DNA of 64,000 nt, from positions 1 to 64,000 of the forward strand of contig QYAI01000128.1 in the NCBI GenBank assembly GCA_003988855.1, given 5' to 3'. Position 1 is the first letter of the stretch. The number at the start of each line of letters is the position of its first letter. Below the pieces are notes generated by a model, which saw nothing but the letters and a program-made list of their open reading frames with translations, was not told the origin of the DNA and did no database searches. Shown piece after piece: positions 34,633-46,600 of this stretch. Source of the stretch: Arachnopeziza araneosa. Its lineage: Eukaryota > Ascomycota > Leotiomycetes > Helotiales > Arachnopezizaceae. A program made the translations under genes and the position numbers.

Positions 34633-35612
34633 ATGAACCTCAGTGAGGAAGTTGGGCATGAAGGCATTCCAATATTTCTATTGAAAACCAGGTCGACGCC
34701 GAATGATGGCTACGAAGAAAAGTTTTCTGCCGTGCAAGATGGGCTTCGATTCGAACCGGCCTTCGTCCCAGTGCTTGAGCACAAATTCTTGGATTCTGGC
34801 TTGAGTGTAGTTCGGGAGATGCTACATGAAAAAAAGATTGGAAAACACAGCGATACAAAATATGGTGGCATGATATTCACCTCGCAGCGCGCCGTCGAGG
34901 CATTTGCAAAGTTGGTCGAGGATGGGAAAGGTTCGCGAATTGGCGTTTTGACGACCCAGATCAGCAATTGACGGGAGTAGGTGACGCCAATTGGCCCCAT
35001 CTACAAGATGTTCCGATCTATACCGTTGGACCCGCGACATCTCGAGCTCTACGATCTATCCCACAAACTCCACCCCTTAATATCTTTGGGTCGGAGACTG
35101 GGAATGGCGAAGCATTGGCACATTATATGCTCGACCATTACGGGGACTGGTATACAGATAGAAAAGTCAAACCACCATTATTGTTTTTAGTCGGTGAACA
35201 GAGGCGAGATATTATTCCCAAGACATTGATGAGCCCTACGTTGCCTGACCAGAGAAGGATTCAAGTGGACGAGCTGGTTGTTTATGGGACTGGAGTGATG
35301 GAGTCATTTGAAACTGACTTCGCGAGACATCTCGACGAAACTCGACAGAGAAAGACAAGGTGGGTGGTAGTATTCTCTCCCACAGGTTGCGAAGCTATGC
35401 TGCGGGCAATGGGATTACTAGACCAAGATGGAAGAGCAAAGTTGGAAAATGCATCTCACCAGAAGCGGACTACTTACATCGCAACTATCGGACCCACCAC
35501 TAGAGATTTTCTACGGGAGATGTTTGGATTTGAACCAGATGCATGCGCTGAGAAGCCAAGTCCAGAGGGTGTAGAAGACAGCATTAAGAAATTATTATCA
35601 GACCACTTTTAA
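34633..35612 (+). CDS. HEM4: Uroporphyrinogen-III synthase
   Basis: Fourth enzyme of haem synthesis. It closes hydroxymethylbilane with inversion of ring D to give uroporphyrinogen III in the cytosol. Exons 34633-34930 and 34981-35612 give 309 residues. Sequence is poorly conserved in this family, but the typical pattern is present: IFLLKTRSTPNDGYEE at the start, YGGMIFTSQRAVEAFA, VPIYTVGPATSRALR, LLFLVGEQRRDIIPKTL, VVVFSPTGCEAML and YIATIGPTTRDFLR. The intron between the halves has a weak donor (GTTCGC) but an ATTGAC branch and acceptor GTAG. It is the one join found that links KLVEDGKG to DANWPHLQDVPIYTVG in phase. Two bilobed Rossmann-like halves are expected. Confidence 0.93.
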
Positions 35613-36084
35613 TTTTAAGACTTAAGACGATACAACATTCAATATGCCACGGAAACGTTGTTCAGAATATCAGTAGCTCTCTCTTCAACTGATATCAGAT
35701 GCGGCTGAAACTCTGGTGGAAACTCGGTTTTCTCATAATATCGGAGCTAGGCTTCCGAGGTGTATGTCCAAATGCGGTCCTCGTCCGGATTTCATTTTCT
35801 TTTCAACCTGTTGAGCAACTCGAGAGCGATCTCCGGAAGATCAGTGATCTAAACTATCAGGTGAGTACAGGCCTTGCGAGCTTTATCCGGAACCAATGAG
35901 AGCTAGAATCTATCCTCTAATGTCGCTTGGCTTGGGTTTCACATATAGCATTTTTCATTTATGCATCGTGTTATCTAGGCTTTGTGGGGAACTGAGATCA
36001 CTTACTCTTTCACTCAATCTTCTTAATCCTGACTTCTTGCTTCATGAAATTTTCGACATCCCGTGTCTTTGACTGATATTCAAC
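35613..36084. other. Intergenic region
   Basis: 472 bp between HEM4 and the SET-domain gene on the same strand. One 66-codon frame at 35699-35899 shows no family resemblance. The last 100 bases are CT-rich, as in a leader. Confidence 0.5.
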
Positions 36085-38450
36085 ATGTCGCCGAGCATCG
36101 AGGATTCTGTCAACACATATGAGACCACGCCGGAAGAAGAGTCAACCAAATATGGCATAGCTAGTGAATTGGTAGAGAATCCTGCTGTTCAAAAGAAATC
36201 TCGGAAAGAATTACTTCAAGAACATTCAAGGAATTTAGAGCTTTTAGCTAGATCGAAACCACCTTCGAGGCAATTTGCCTTATTCACTGCTTACTCGCCA
36301 TCGGCCTCCTCACTCGATACTCTTCAAAAGGTATTCGAAGATAAGAACTCATGTCACTCGCGGCTAATGTTTTCAGATATCATTCAGGGACTTGAAATTA
36401 GAAGTCCATCACCGAGGGAGCTTTTTGACCGCTAAAACTATAACACCACCCTACCAGTCAACGAGGCTCATCACTTTAGTTCAAGAAGCGGAGACTGGCC
36501 AGGTGGCTAAGCTTGTTCTTGATAATGAGTGTGATTCCATCTTTGGAACGGGCTCCAACCTCCCGGAAAATAGTACGGTTGCAATTAAAGAGCCGTACTG
36601 CAAGTTTAATGGAGAGGGAGACTATGTCATCAGCATCGACCATCCTTCTGACATTGCAATCTTGAGGGGAGATGATGCCGCTGTGTCTATGATAATGGAT
36701 TATGTGAGCGAGAAAAAAGAAATCGCTCCATTACAGTGGAAAGAAGCTGGCGATAAAGCGTACCTAGCAAAGAATTATTCTTCGGCAATAGAATGGTAAT
36801 CCTTCCAGTATTTTGTCACGGCCAATCAGCTGACTTCAGGTTCTAGCTATACTCAAGCAATTGAGACTGCTCCTACGGAGCATAGTTTTGTTCGAGACAC
36901 TCGTCGGAAGCGGGCGTTTGCCAATCTGACTGCCAAGTCATTCAAAGCTGCCAAAGAGGATGCCTTAGCTACATGTGCCGGAGATAGCTTAGACGAGAAG
37001 GCTTATTTTTACGCTGGAAAGGCTGCCTACATGTTAGGAACATTTTCAGAAAGTAAGACGTACTTCGAGAAATCCTTACGGCTCAATCCAAATGATTCAA
37101 AGTACCAAACCGAGCATCTTCGAGTCATAGCTAGAGTCAACGAAGAAGAAGGAGGTGGGTACAATTTTGAAGAGATGGCTAAATCGATCTCAAACGGTAC
37201 GATTCGTCTGGATTATGCGGATTTCATTCGAAATGTTGAAGTTCGAGAAACTCTGACTCATGGCCGAGGGCTTTTCACTACGAAGGATTTGAAAGCAGGC
37301 GAACTGGTTCTTTGCGAGAAAGCTCTCTGTCTTCCAGAAGAGTACAATGGACAAGAACCACCTAATTTGATCATGTACAACTTTAACAACAACCGTTTAA
37401 CACCACGTTCTAGTCAAGCCACTCTGTTCTTACAGTTGGTTCAGAAGTTATATAAGAACCCAGATCTATGCCAGAGATTTTTTGATCTGGATGGTGGGAG
37501 TTATATCAGATCTGGAAACGAAGGGAAGCTAGTGGATGGTGTTCCAGTCATTGATTCGTGAGTTGCTCTGCAGCCATTCTGAGACATGGCTAATTTTTGA
37601 CAGGTTCCTTGTAGAAGCCATTAGGCTTAAAAATTGCTTCAGTTCTCCACGTTTGACCTCTGCTCTCCTAAAACCCCACCCCTCGGACTCTGACGAGGCT
37701 CTCACAACCGGGCTTTGGACCCGTGCTGCCTACCTGAATCACTGCTGCCTTGCGAACTGCACGCGCTCATTCATCGGTGATATGATGATAATACGCGCAA
37801 ATACTTTCATCCCTGCCGGCACCGAAATAACCCAACAGTATCTCTGGCCCGAAGCATGGTATCCCACGCGAAAAGAGACCTTTCCGAGTATTTGGGACTT
37901 CGATTGCGATTGTCGGCTCTGCAGCACAGAAAAGAATTCTCCCGAGCTGAATCACATCAGGAGAGGAAATTTGGTAGCGAAGATCAAGAAAGAAGTTCTC
38001 GCTGCGCCAAACAGTATACAATCGAGTACGATCCGAAAAATCGAGCGGTTGACAAAAGGGTTGGAGGATCTACACGAGCCTGAGATCTATGCTAAAATCC
38101 CGCGACTGCTACTTGTTCATCCCACGATCTGGTTAACGGAAGCTTATCGCCGGCTGAAAAATCCATCCAAGACAGTGAGGTTTGCTGGGGAAGTGCTGAG
38201 GAATTTTGGGCACCTAGATGCACTAAGGGAGACAGACGGGAAGTGGGACGTGGTGTTGGATGGTGATGGGGTGAAGAATTCCGAGGTGTTTAATGCGTTG
38301 AAGTTTATGGCGGAGGGGTATCGAAGTCTTGATAAAGTGGAACTCAGTGAGAGATGCTTGAAGGAGGCAAGGAGGCTCTATGTTATCTTAACGGGAAGTG
38401 AAGTGGGAATGGAGGAGGCGTTGCAGAAAAATATGTCGGGAGTTAATTAG
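36085..38450 (+). CDS. TPR and SET domain protein (SMYD-like)
   Basis: Probable protein-lysine methyltransferase of the fungal TPR-SET group; its substrate is unknown. Exons 36085-36330, 36377-36795, 36847-37557 and 37604-38450 give 740 residues. After an N-terminal domain with ISFRDLKLEVHHRGSFL (about 83-99), typical of the group, a TPR block begins at WKEAGDKAYLAKNYSSAIECYTQAI and continues to about 320. The SET domain starts at VEVRETLTHGRGLFTTKDLKAGEL (about 352-375), where G361-G363 lie in the N-SET turn. It has the cofactor motif LNHCCLANC and ends with a GTEITQQY turn and a cysteine cluster FDCDCRLC (post-SET zinc). The acceptor before the second TPR was placed at 36847, because the nearer AG would give a stop codon. 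Confidence 0.87.
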
Positions 38451-39677
38451 ACATTGAAGTGGATATATAGTGGATAGCCATAGCAGGAGGTTGTAAGAAT
38501 TATCTTAGTATAGCAAGGCCCCATTTCCAAGCCTTTAATTAGCTAACACGAATTATTTCAGTTCAAATTTAGTATCAGCAAAGTTGCGGAGCTTGCTAGA
38601 TTTGGAATAAGCACGAAAGAGGTGTGGCCATGGAACTTGTCTCGCATTGCCAGTGCGCAGAAATGTTCTTGCACAACTTCAATAACGTACTTTCCAAATG
38701 AGCGAACTTTTTGATAGATGAGCATCCAGCTTCGCGAAGATGTCTCAGATGAAGATATTTCCGACTCTCGTTGTTTTAATTCTTCGCATCCCTCTTCAAC
38801 AAGCAAACCCGAAGGTCTGACTCACTTCTGGAAATACGCAGTCCAAGTATTGTGTCACTAGAAGATATGTACTGTTATGATAACTAGAAAGAGAAACGTT
38901 AGTATTACTGCTGCTGCTGATCCCGTTTGGTTGGCATTTAAATCACTGATGAGATGTTGTCGTTGCTTTTTTTATTGCTGGCTCACAGAAAGGATGGATG
39001 AATTGAAGGGGTAATGATTCCAGAGAAGGTCTACTGTTAAGGTTGAGATGATACTCTCTTTCGGTCAGAGAGATTGCTGTACGTTTGATAATGTGAAGAT
39101 TTAGGGAGCCGTCTCACATCCTCAGACATAATTTCAGAGAAGTCAGAGGCGCTAAGAATTGTTTCCTTTGTTCACAATTAAAAGTATGAAAGATTACACA
39201 GAACCTCTCTCTATGTTAGGCGACTTCACATTCATTATTGTGACCAGCAGGTTTTGGGATTTTTCTATTGATTTTGTCCTTGTCAACTCGCTAAGACAAA
39301 TACATGACTGGCCCAGACTATGTGCTGCAGCAAAGTACAGAAGGATTCTACCTAAGAGGCAATCCAAAAGTAAAAGATATTCGCTAGTGCCCAGATGCCG
39401 TGCGCAAAAAGAAAAATAGAGAACATAACGTCTGGTCTCGGCTGCGTGCTAGGATTGCCCCGTACAGTAGGATTCAACTTCAAAAAGAGATTCCAAACTT
39501 GCTGCCCCGTGCCTTGAAAAACGTCTATCGAAAAAAAGAACTTCCGCCAGCAGCAAGCATAACACCCTGCCACGCTGCTTGCAATCCTCGCAGAAACTTA
39601 TTGATGTCCACCTGAGAAATGGAGTTCCTTACGCTATTACTCGGTGCTCAACTAAGGCGTGGCAAAAGAGAGAGGGT
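38451..39677. other. Intergenic, convergent 3' flanks
   Basis: 1227 bp between the SET gene and family gene A. A minus-strand open frame of 82 codons (38558-38806) has no ATG and no convincing splice partner. Nothing else is supported. Confidence 0.5.
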
Positions 39678-41166
39678 TTAGTCCTTGCTGGTATTTAGTC
39701 TCTTTCGCTGTGATTGCTTGGCCTTAGCCTGCTTATCCTTCGGGGGAGTAACGATGAGGCGGAGGAGGGGCTTTTTCTTAGGCGGGGCCTCGACTTCCAA
39801 TTCGGTTTCATCGTCATCAGCCTCGTAGTCCGTGGACTTTCGCTTCTTTATGGGTTGCTCCTCGTTTCCTTTGTGTGAGACACCGTCCCGGATCATCAAA
39901 TGAATGTCAGCTAACCTAGTTGACATATTTGCCACAGCCAAAAGAGTTCGATTAGCACTTCCTTTTCGGTCCTTCAAGAGTCTGCCAAGGGGTGAATGAT
40001 CTGGAAGCTTTCCACCTCCTCTGGTGAATAAACTAGTACGGGCCAAGGGTGATCCTGCCAACTGTGTCTTGTTGGCAAAGTAGTCATTAAGGTCCTTTGT
40101 AATTTCCGCCCAAGGAAGTTTAGTCCTTTTCACGCCAGCTAAGACGTAAGGTGTAATCAACTTCTTGAGCTGTTTGTGTTCGGCCTCGGTCCATGGTAGC
40201 CGGGGACCGTTGACCGGACCACGAGTTCTGTAAATAATTTGATGGCGGGCCTTGTTCAAATGAGCAATATCCGCTTTACTATCCCAATTGAAAGTTTTCC
40301 AGTGGGGATACTCACGACAATCCTTGGAGGCCTTGCCGTCAATATCTTCTCTTAGTAGAATGAATTTGGAAGGGTCAGGATGGCCAAGAACGGCATCTTC
40401 TAAATCACTTCCCTCGAGGAACCTCCAGTTTCCTAGCATATCATTAGTGTGTGAATGGGGAAAGGCCATATGAGATCTGACCTGTTGGTGCTGGCCGGCG
40501 ACTCTTCGTACCGATGACTTCAGCTCGTTCAGTGAAGACTACCTCTTGTCCTGCGTCTTCTTCTTCTGTCGTACTCTTCTTTTTTTTGGTAGCTTCGGAC
40601 TTTAGGAATCCGTTGATTTTGACTCGTAAGTCTTTAGGCTTTAAATGCGGGTATTGAAGAGCTAGGTGAACAATGTCCCACCATTGTGGAACTGGATCTC
40701 CATGGAGAGCTCTGTTCTTGATCTGGGTTTCCAAACTTAAGGTTTCTTGTGATCCAGTCACCGCAGCTGGATATCGGGCCATGTAGTCGCTAATACCAGG
40801 CACGGAATTGAAAGGAGCACCGGCCTTGCGAAGATATAGGAGAGCACAGAGCGTCGCGACTGCAGTAGGATCCTTGACATTCAGACCAGCAATAACAGAT
40901 TCGGAAGCTCCATGAACGATTGGACCACCAGATTTGCGAACAAGTGGCAAATTCTCGCCCCAAGGCATGTGCATGCCGAAACAAGTCGTGCAAAACAATC
41001 CAACAGTATGTTGATCAGATTTCTCACAGTTTGCATCAATCCCCGGGTAGATCTTTGACGGTCTTGACTTCTTGGAAGGGGTGTCGGGATCATTCTTGGA
41101 AGGTGTAGCATGCTTTGGCTTATCGATAGAGAGTGGCTGGCTGGAGCCAGAATTCTGAGAAGCCAT
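39678..41166 (-). CDS. Unknown family protein A (CHCC-MPWG plus Myb/SANT-like)
   Basis: I recognise no described family. Exons 41166-40482 and 40432-39678 give 479 residues; the intron (49 bp, donor GTCAGA, branch ACTAAT) falls exactly between two conserved blocks. Block 1 has C47-x5-H53-x5-C59-x2-C62, then MPWG at 67-70 and LPLVR. These are shared with gene B at identical spacing, so a zinc-binding site is likely. Block 2 (229-347) starts GNWRFLEG and aligns without gaps to gene B. It contains REYPHW and ends in a segment LPWTEAE to WAEITKDLNDYF, whose spaced Trp residues and helical pattern resemble Myb/SANT domains. Basic clusters (KKKK, KKRK, PPKKK) suggest a nuclear location. A DNA-binding or chromatin role is inference. 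The promoter side has 2.5 kb without genes. Confidence 0.7.
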
Positions 41167-43695
41167 CTCCAATAATTTATCGGTTGATGGCTGGTTCTTG
41201 AATATTACTGCGGAAGTAATCGTTAGCAAATCAATGATACATTTAGTTTCGTGGAGCGCAATAAAGCATCAAGAAAGAGACAACTTGCTGGGCCGGGAAA
41301 CAAAATTTCATGGAAGTTGTAGGGAGGCCACGATATCCGCGAACTGTGTTTCTTGGGGTGGAAATAAATGGAGAGGGTAGAAATTGCAGGTGACACAAGA
41401 AATAGTGATGAGGAATACTGATTGTTGAGGTCAGGCCATGATAGAAACAGGCATTTGTTGCTGAAGAGCAGATGAAGGTGAGGGGTTGAAGGGTTGGAGC
41501 GACTTATAGTTTGAGTGATGAAAGTGATGGAATAGGAGGAGGAAATTGATAAAGAGCATACCAACTTGATACTAAATTATCAATATGGCTTGCGAAGCTG
41601 AAATAAACCCACAGCGTGTGTGGCAACTTGTGGAGTTGATGAGGTTACGAAACGGTGTAGTGGTCGCAGAGAGAGCGAAAGCTTGTGAGAGATCAGTCTG
41701 CTGGCAGGTGTCAAAATCCTTGCAATATGGATCTGAGAGATGATTACAATAGTAGTAAGAAAGTTACAAGACGAGTTGTATGTGAGAGTAGTGGTGAGTT
41801 TGGTAGGTGCAAGAGTGTGAATAAATGATTGTAAGTGTGATAGAAGTCATGGATGGTTTTAAAGTGTTCATGTGAGTGTAGTGGAGGTTGTGTGTGTAGA
41901 AAGATGTGTACAGAGAGTGTGATGCGACGAAAGAGGTAAGCTATTCCAGACGGAGGCAACTCGAGTGACAGCTAGCTTTCATCGAATATGAATTCTCGGA
42001 GAGGAGAACAAAAGAGATACCCAAAGCAGTGGTATGAAGAATGGGGAGGCAAGGGAAAAGATGAAGTACCTGTTCGTCTTTTTTTTGGTGATTGTAGTTC
42101 GAGTTGGAGAGCTGAAAGTGATCTTCAACCTGGCTAAGAGAGGCTTATTGCACCACCCACTCCAATTTTCATCTACGCGTAAGCTCACTGAGGGGAAAAG
42201 GAGGTATCTAGAAATGGTTCTGATCTTTTGAGTCGGGAGCTGCTAATACCTGTGGTTAGACAGTCAAGTGTTGGTCTGAGTGAGGTCTAGAGAGGCGGAG
42301 AGTATTGGCCTTCAATTCACACACCTTCGAAAAGAAAAGTCGTCAGTCGCTCTTGACAAGAAGAGACGGCTCGAGAGTAGGTTTGATCTACCTGTTTTAG
42401 TGTTTGTTTCAGTTGTTGCTGTTAGAGAGGTGCAGAGCAGTGGCAGATAGATCCAGAGAGGTGAGATGTTTCCAGAAGTTTCATAGACGTACCTTCTAAA
42501 GCGTCGCCGTTTAGAAACAATTCAAAAGCCGAAGTGGAACTAATTGTGTCCTTTTTGGTGAGTTTGCGAGGTTGCTTGAGTTTGGTTGCGAAAAGACAGA
42601 GCCATGGTGAGCTCTGAAAAGGCTTAGAGGGGTTGGGTGCATGGGCCACTTTGAGTGATCAACTTTCACCTTTGAAGGTGACGTCGTCAAAAAGTATTTG
42701 AAGAGAACTAGAGTAGATATGATATCTGTGCAGGGTCTTATTTGTGTTTTGAATTATCAGTAAGCAAGAGTTACCTCTGCAAGGGTCAAGAGATGTGCAG
42801 TGCATATGCCTCCCAATCTTCAATACACACACTTTCAAAGAATTCGTCCTAGTAGGACTTATAGCTGCTCTTAATTTGCTACTATTGATAAGACTAATAA
42901 GTTTTTAGTGTAGGTACCCTATGAACTTTCAACACTTGCAGCTTACAAATGCTTCCTATATATAACAAAGAGCACTCTTTGAGTCTTATTGAAGTTGTTG
43001 GTGAGCATCAATGTAAGGTTCTCTCTGCCTGTTACGAGCTACGTAAGTTATTCAGTCTACAGTAATGTTCAAGAAGGGTGCCCGGTCAAAGTTCTCGAGA
43101 AGCTTTTATCCAATATTGTCAATGTATGGAGTGACAAATTTCTCTCGAATTAATTTTAATTCTTAACACTTGCTTGTTCGAGATAAGCGTCAGATTACAA
43201 ACAGATGAAGTTTCATTCCACGTATTGGAGAGTAGATTCTCTCAAAACTTCCGAGAGATGCTTGCAGGAAACTCGTATGCTAAGTCAGAAATTTGAAGAG
43301 CTGTTGGTCGTGATAACTTCATGACAATAACAAACTTCAATTCACTCTTCGCTTCATGTTGTTTTCGAATCGAATTTTAGGCATTACAAACACTAGCAAT
43401 AGCTTAAATCGGGAAATTTGTAAAAACATCATAAGGTCCATTGTGACTGGAAGACCAAGAAGCTGAAGGATGACTCCCCCCGCTCAACAGGTCGGTTACG
43501 AAGCGAAATCAAAAAGGGGCCAAAAGCGGCGTGATGTACACCAAAAAGCGGCAACACGGTACAACTCATACAAACGCAAACCTCATACAAAAACTAGAGT
43601 GGTCAAGCAGGAAAACTACGCCAGATAGGTATCAGAAACAAATAGATGTGGCATTGGTACATAATTTTACATATCCATCCAAAACAGTATTCTCT
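41167..43695. other. 2.5-kb intergenic region upstream of family gene A
   Basis: This AT-rich stretch lies between the start of gene A and the 3' end of the UGGT gene. Short open frames are present, but none resembles a protein family or has convincing start context. One regulatory-looking site is noted at 42667-42689. It may hold a long leader for gene A. Confidence 0.5.
42667..42689. promoter_or_regulatory. Inverted repeat fused to a CRE-like site
   Basis: A perfect 14-base inverted repeat CACCTT-TG-AAGGTG (42667-42680) runs directly into TGACGTCGTCA (42679-42689), which contains the TGACGTC core bound by bZIP/ATF factors. It lies about 1.5 kb upstream of gene A. Function is inference. Confidence 0.3.
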
Positions 43696-46600
43696 TTATA
43701 GCTCGTCCTTTTTGCTGACCGTGCTCGTCTGGGGCTCCTCTAGCGTTCTGCTTTTCGTATTCTTTTCTGCATTCAGCCCCTTGCGCTTCCTATCTACAGC
43801 CGCAATCTCATCATCATACACTGTCCACTCTGGTACTTGCCTTCTAGCTCTATCTAGTTTTGGCTCCTTTGTTAGCGGATTATTGCACAGATCGATGGTT
43901 TTCGCGTCATGCAGCGCCTCATCACTACACCATGTCTCGCACCAAAGCCACTCTTGTGGCAAGCTGTGAATCGGTAGAATGCTCTGCATATGGTTGGGTA
44001 GGTCCTGATCAAGATTGGAGAGGGAATTAGGATCAGCCGAGAGAGTGTGGTATTGTTGACGGAGACGGTCACCAGCAGCGATTTGGCGGAATTGCTGAAG
44101 ATCAACGACGTAGAGTGCGGAGATGTGATAAGGGAGACCACGGAGGAACTTTTCCCAGTAGCCTTGCTTCCAGAAGCGGAAACCTTCCATTTCCGTTCTG
44201 CTGTCGCACATCGGCGTGAAACCATACGGTGCTCCTTTGAGATCGTGGTTGACGAGCTCAATCATATCTGTCCTAACAATTTGATCGGCGTCGACGAAGA
44301 TCACTTTATCAAGAGAGAGAGGGAAGAGAACGTCAAGGAAAAGGATCTTGTAGCCCCAAATTTCTCGCTGCTTCTCGGTTTGTGCTCGAAGCCAGTGCGG
44401 CCATTTGTAAGTTACCATTTCATACTTGAATCCGTATTCAGCGGCAAGATAAGGGATAAAGTCTTTGAATGATGGCGAAAGAAACTGTTCGATAAACCAG
44501 AATTTGACAGTATGTTTGGTGTGTTTCATGACGGAAACCATCATGATGTTTAGCATACGCTCGTAGAGATGACCACTTGCGACCGAGAAAATGTTGATCT
44601 CAGCGTGCTCTAAATTTCTCTCTACGGCGGGTTTGGGTTTACCACCAAGGAATCCTTGAGCAAAATTCATGCCGCGAGAGACGAAGTCTAATTTCGATTG
44701 CGTCTTATCTTCCGTGTCGAGAACATCCTCCATCTCCATGCCTTCTTTGCGCGATAAACGTGGATATAGAGTTGTCCCCTTGAAACTCATTAACATAACA
44801 TCAGTGCTCTCATCACCAGGAACTGGGCTCCAGCCCCTTGACCCAAGGCTGTCGATGTTGAAGATCTCAGAGCTTCTTCCTTCTTGTAGTCTTATTTTGT
44901 AAAAGCCTGGATTGGCCTTGAATTGAAAGTAGCCAAGATTAGCCATGATAATAGTATCCCCAGCATGTGGATCTCTCGCCGTCCCAAGAACGAGTTGTGC
45001 TCCACGGGGAGCAGCGCTCCCAGGAATCTCACGCGAGTGTCCTTCTATGAGAATGTGTTCTAACTCGTAAATGGCCTCGACATCGGTTTTTGTAGAGCTC
45101 AGTTTGATATTATCTAGATCATGAACTGATACTTTAGGGGCAACAAGCCAAGCCGGAGGAATATCCAGGCCAACTGTCAGTAAAGCTTCCTGGGGAACGC
45201 CGCTGAAAGTTGCGCCAAGCGGGATGACTGCTCCATGCTCATCGAAAGTTGGCGCGGAATCCAGGACATACCTATAGAATCGCTTGACTGGAAGCTCTGT
45301 AAGGCGCTCCTTCGGGTTGAGGAAAATTTTCATATACACACCATCAAGTTCGGAAAGAACTTTTAACAGCGGGATCCAACGTTGACCTTGAGTACTGGCG
45401 GGATCAACTAAAGCGAGAAACTGTATACTGGCGGTGGTGCGATCGCCAACTTCGATGACGGTGTGACTCGATTGCCAGATATCTGGTTCGGTCATTCTTA
45501 GTGTTGAAGCTTCTTCAAAAATCCCGCCAGGTGTATCAGATAACTGTGAAATGGCTACGATGGAAGACACCTTTGCACCCTCTAGAGGATCTCGAATTTT
45601 GTCCGTAAGATTAAGAGCATCCATCGCCGAATATGCAGGAACGATACGTTTACTACGTTCATAGGACAGCAACGTGGCCATATCGTCAGTATCAAAATCC
45701 GTGGTCTTTGGAATTGGGCCTATGAGTCGTCCATTCAATAAAATAGCATTTTGACCCGGAAGGAGAGAGAGTGACTTCACGAGAGGTGTCGATGTTTGCC
45801 AGAATTCACCTGACGCACTTGAAAGTGCTTCATTCTCGGGAGATTTCTCTGCTGTCAAAACTGCTGTCAAATCGTTGACACTTAGAGCTTGATATGAATT
45901 ATCTCGAACAAGAGAAAATAAATCTCTACTGATACCAGACTCTTCGATGGCTGAAGCAGGGTTGTGGATAATCGTCAATTCAATTGATGGATTCGTGTCT
46001 CGTAAAGCAATGGCAGTTGCAAGCAAACTCGAGCCAGCTTCCGTCTCGAGATCTGCAAGCAGTATCAACGTGGCCCAGTCAACTTTCAGGGCCGAGGAAT
46101 CAGCAGTGATGCGAGGTAGTGTAGCTAATACACTCTGGTACTCGGTAGCAAACTTCTTGATATCGAATAGCTTTATGGTCTTCTCGTCTTCTGGGACAAT
46201 AAGGGAGTTCCGACGTGGGGCAGCATCGTTTAAGAAATGGGATGGTAGCCATGAATCTTCATCAAATGTGCCCATAAAAATAGCTTGCTGTAGCGTCTGA
46301 AGGTCGGTAGTGACGCGTGAGCTCATAGCTTGAAGCCAATTCTCATCGCGGGGAATGGCCACTCCATCAATGAAAATAGTCGGTATTTCGCCGTCTGCCG
46401 CTAATCGGCGAGTCCATTTTTGTGATGCCCTTACTTGTTCTTGGTAATCGTCCGCCTGGAGTATTTCATCAATAGGACGAGCAATCTTGTCCGTTTTCAC
46501 GTTTCTCCCAGCTATGGCACTCTCAACACTTGATTTGCTAGGGGATGAGATCTTCTTTGATTTTAGTGAAGTCTCAAGATAGGTAAGCGCAGCCTGAAGC

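Noticed and set aside
34740..34765. tRNA T-arm-like GGTTCGAATC on the minus strand
   Set aside because: It lies inside HEM4 coding sequence and no acceptor or anticodon stem can be formed around it. No tRNA, rRNA or CRISPR array was found in the window.
38558..38806. Minus-strand frame of 82 codons between the SET gene and gene A
   Set aside because: Looks mildly protein-like but has no ATG and no upstream exon that joins in phase.
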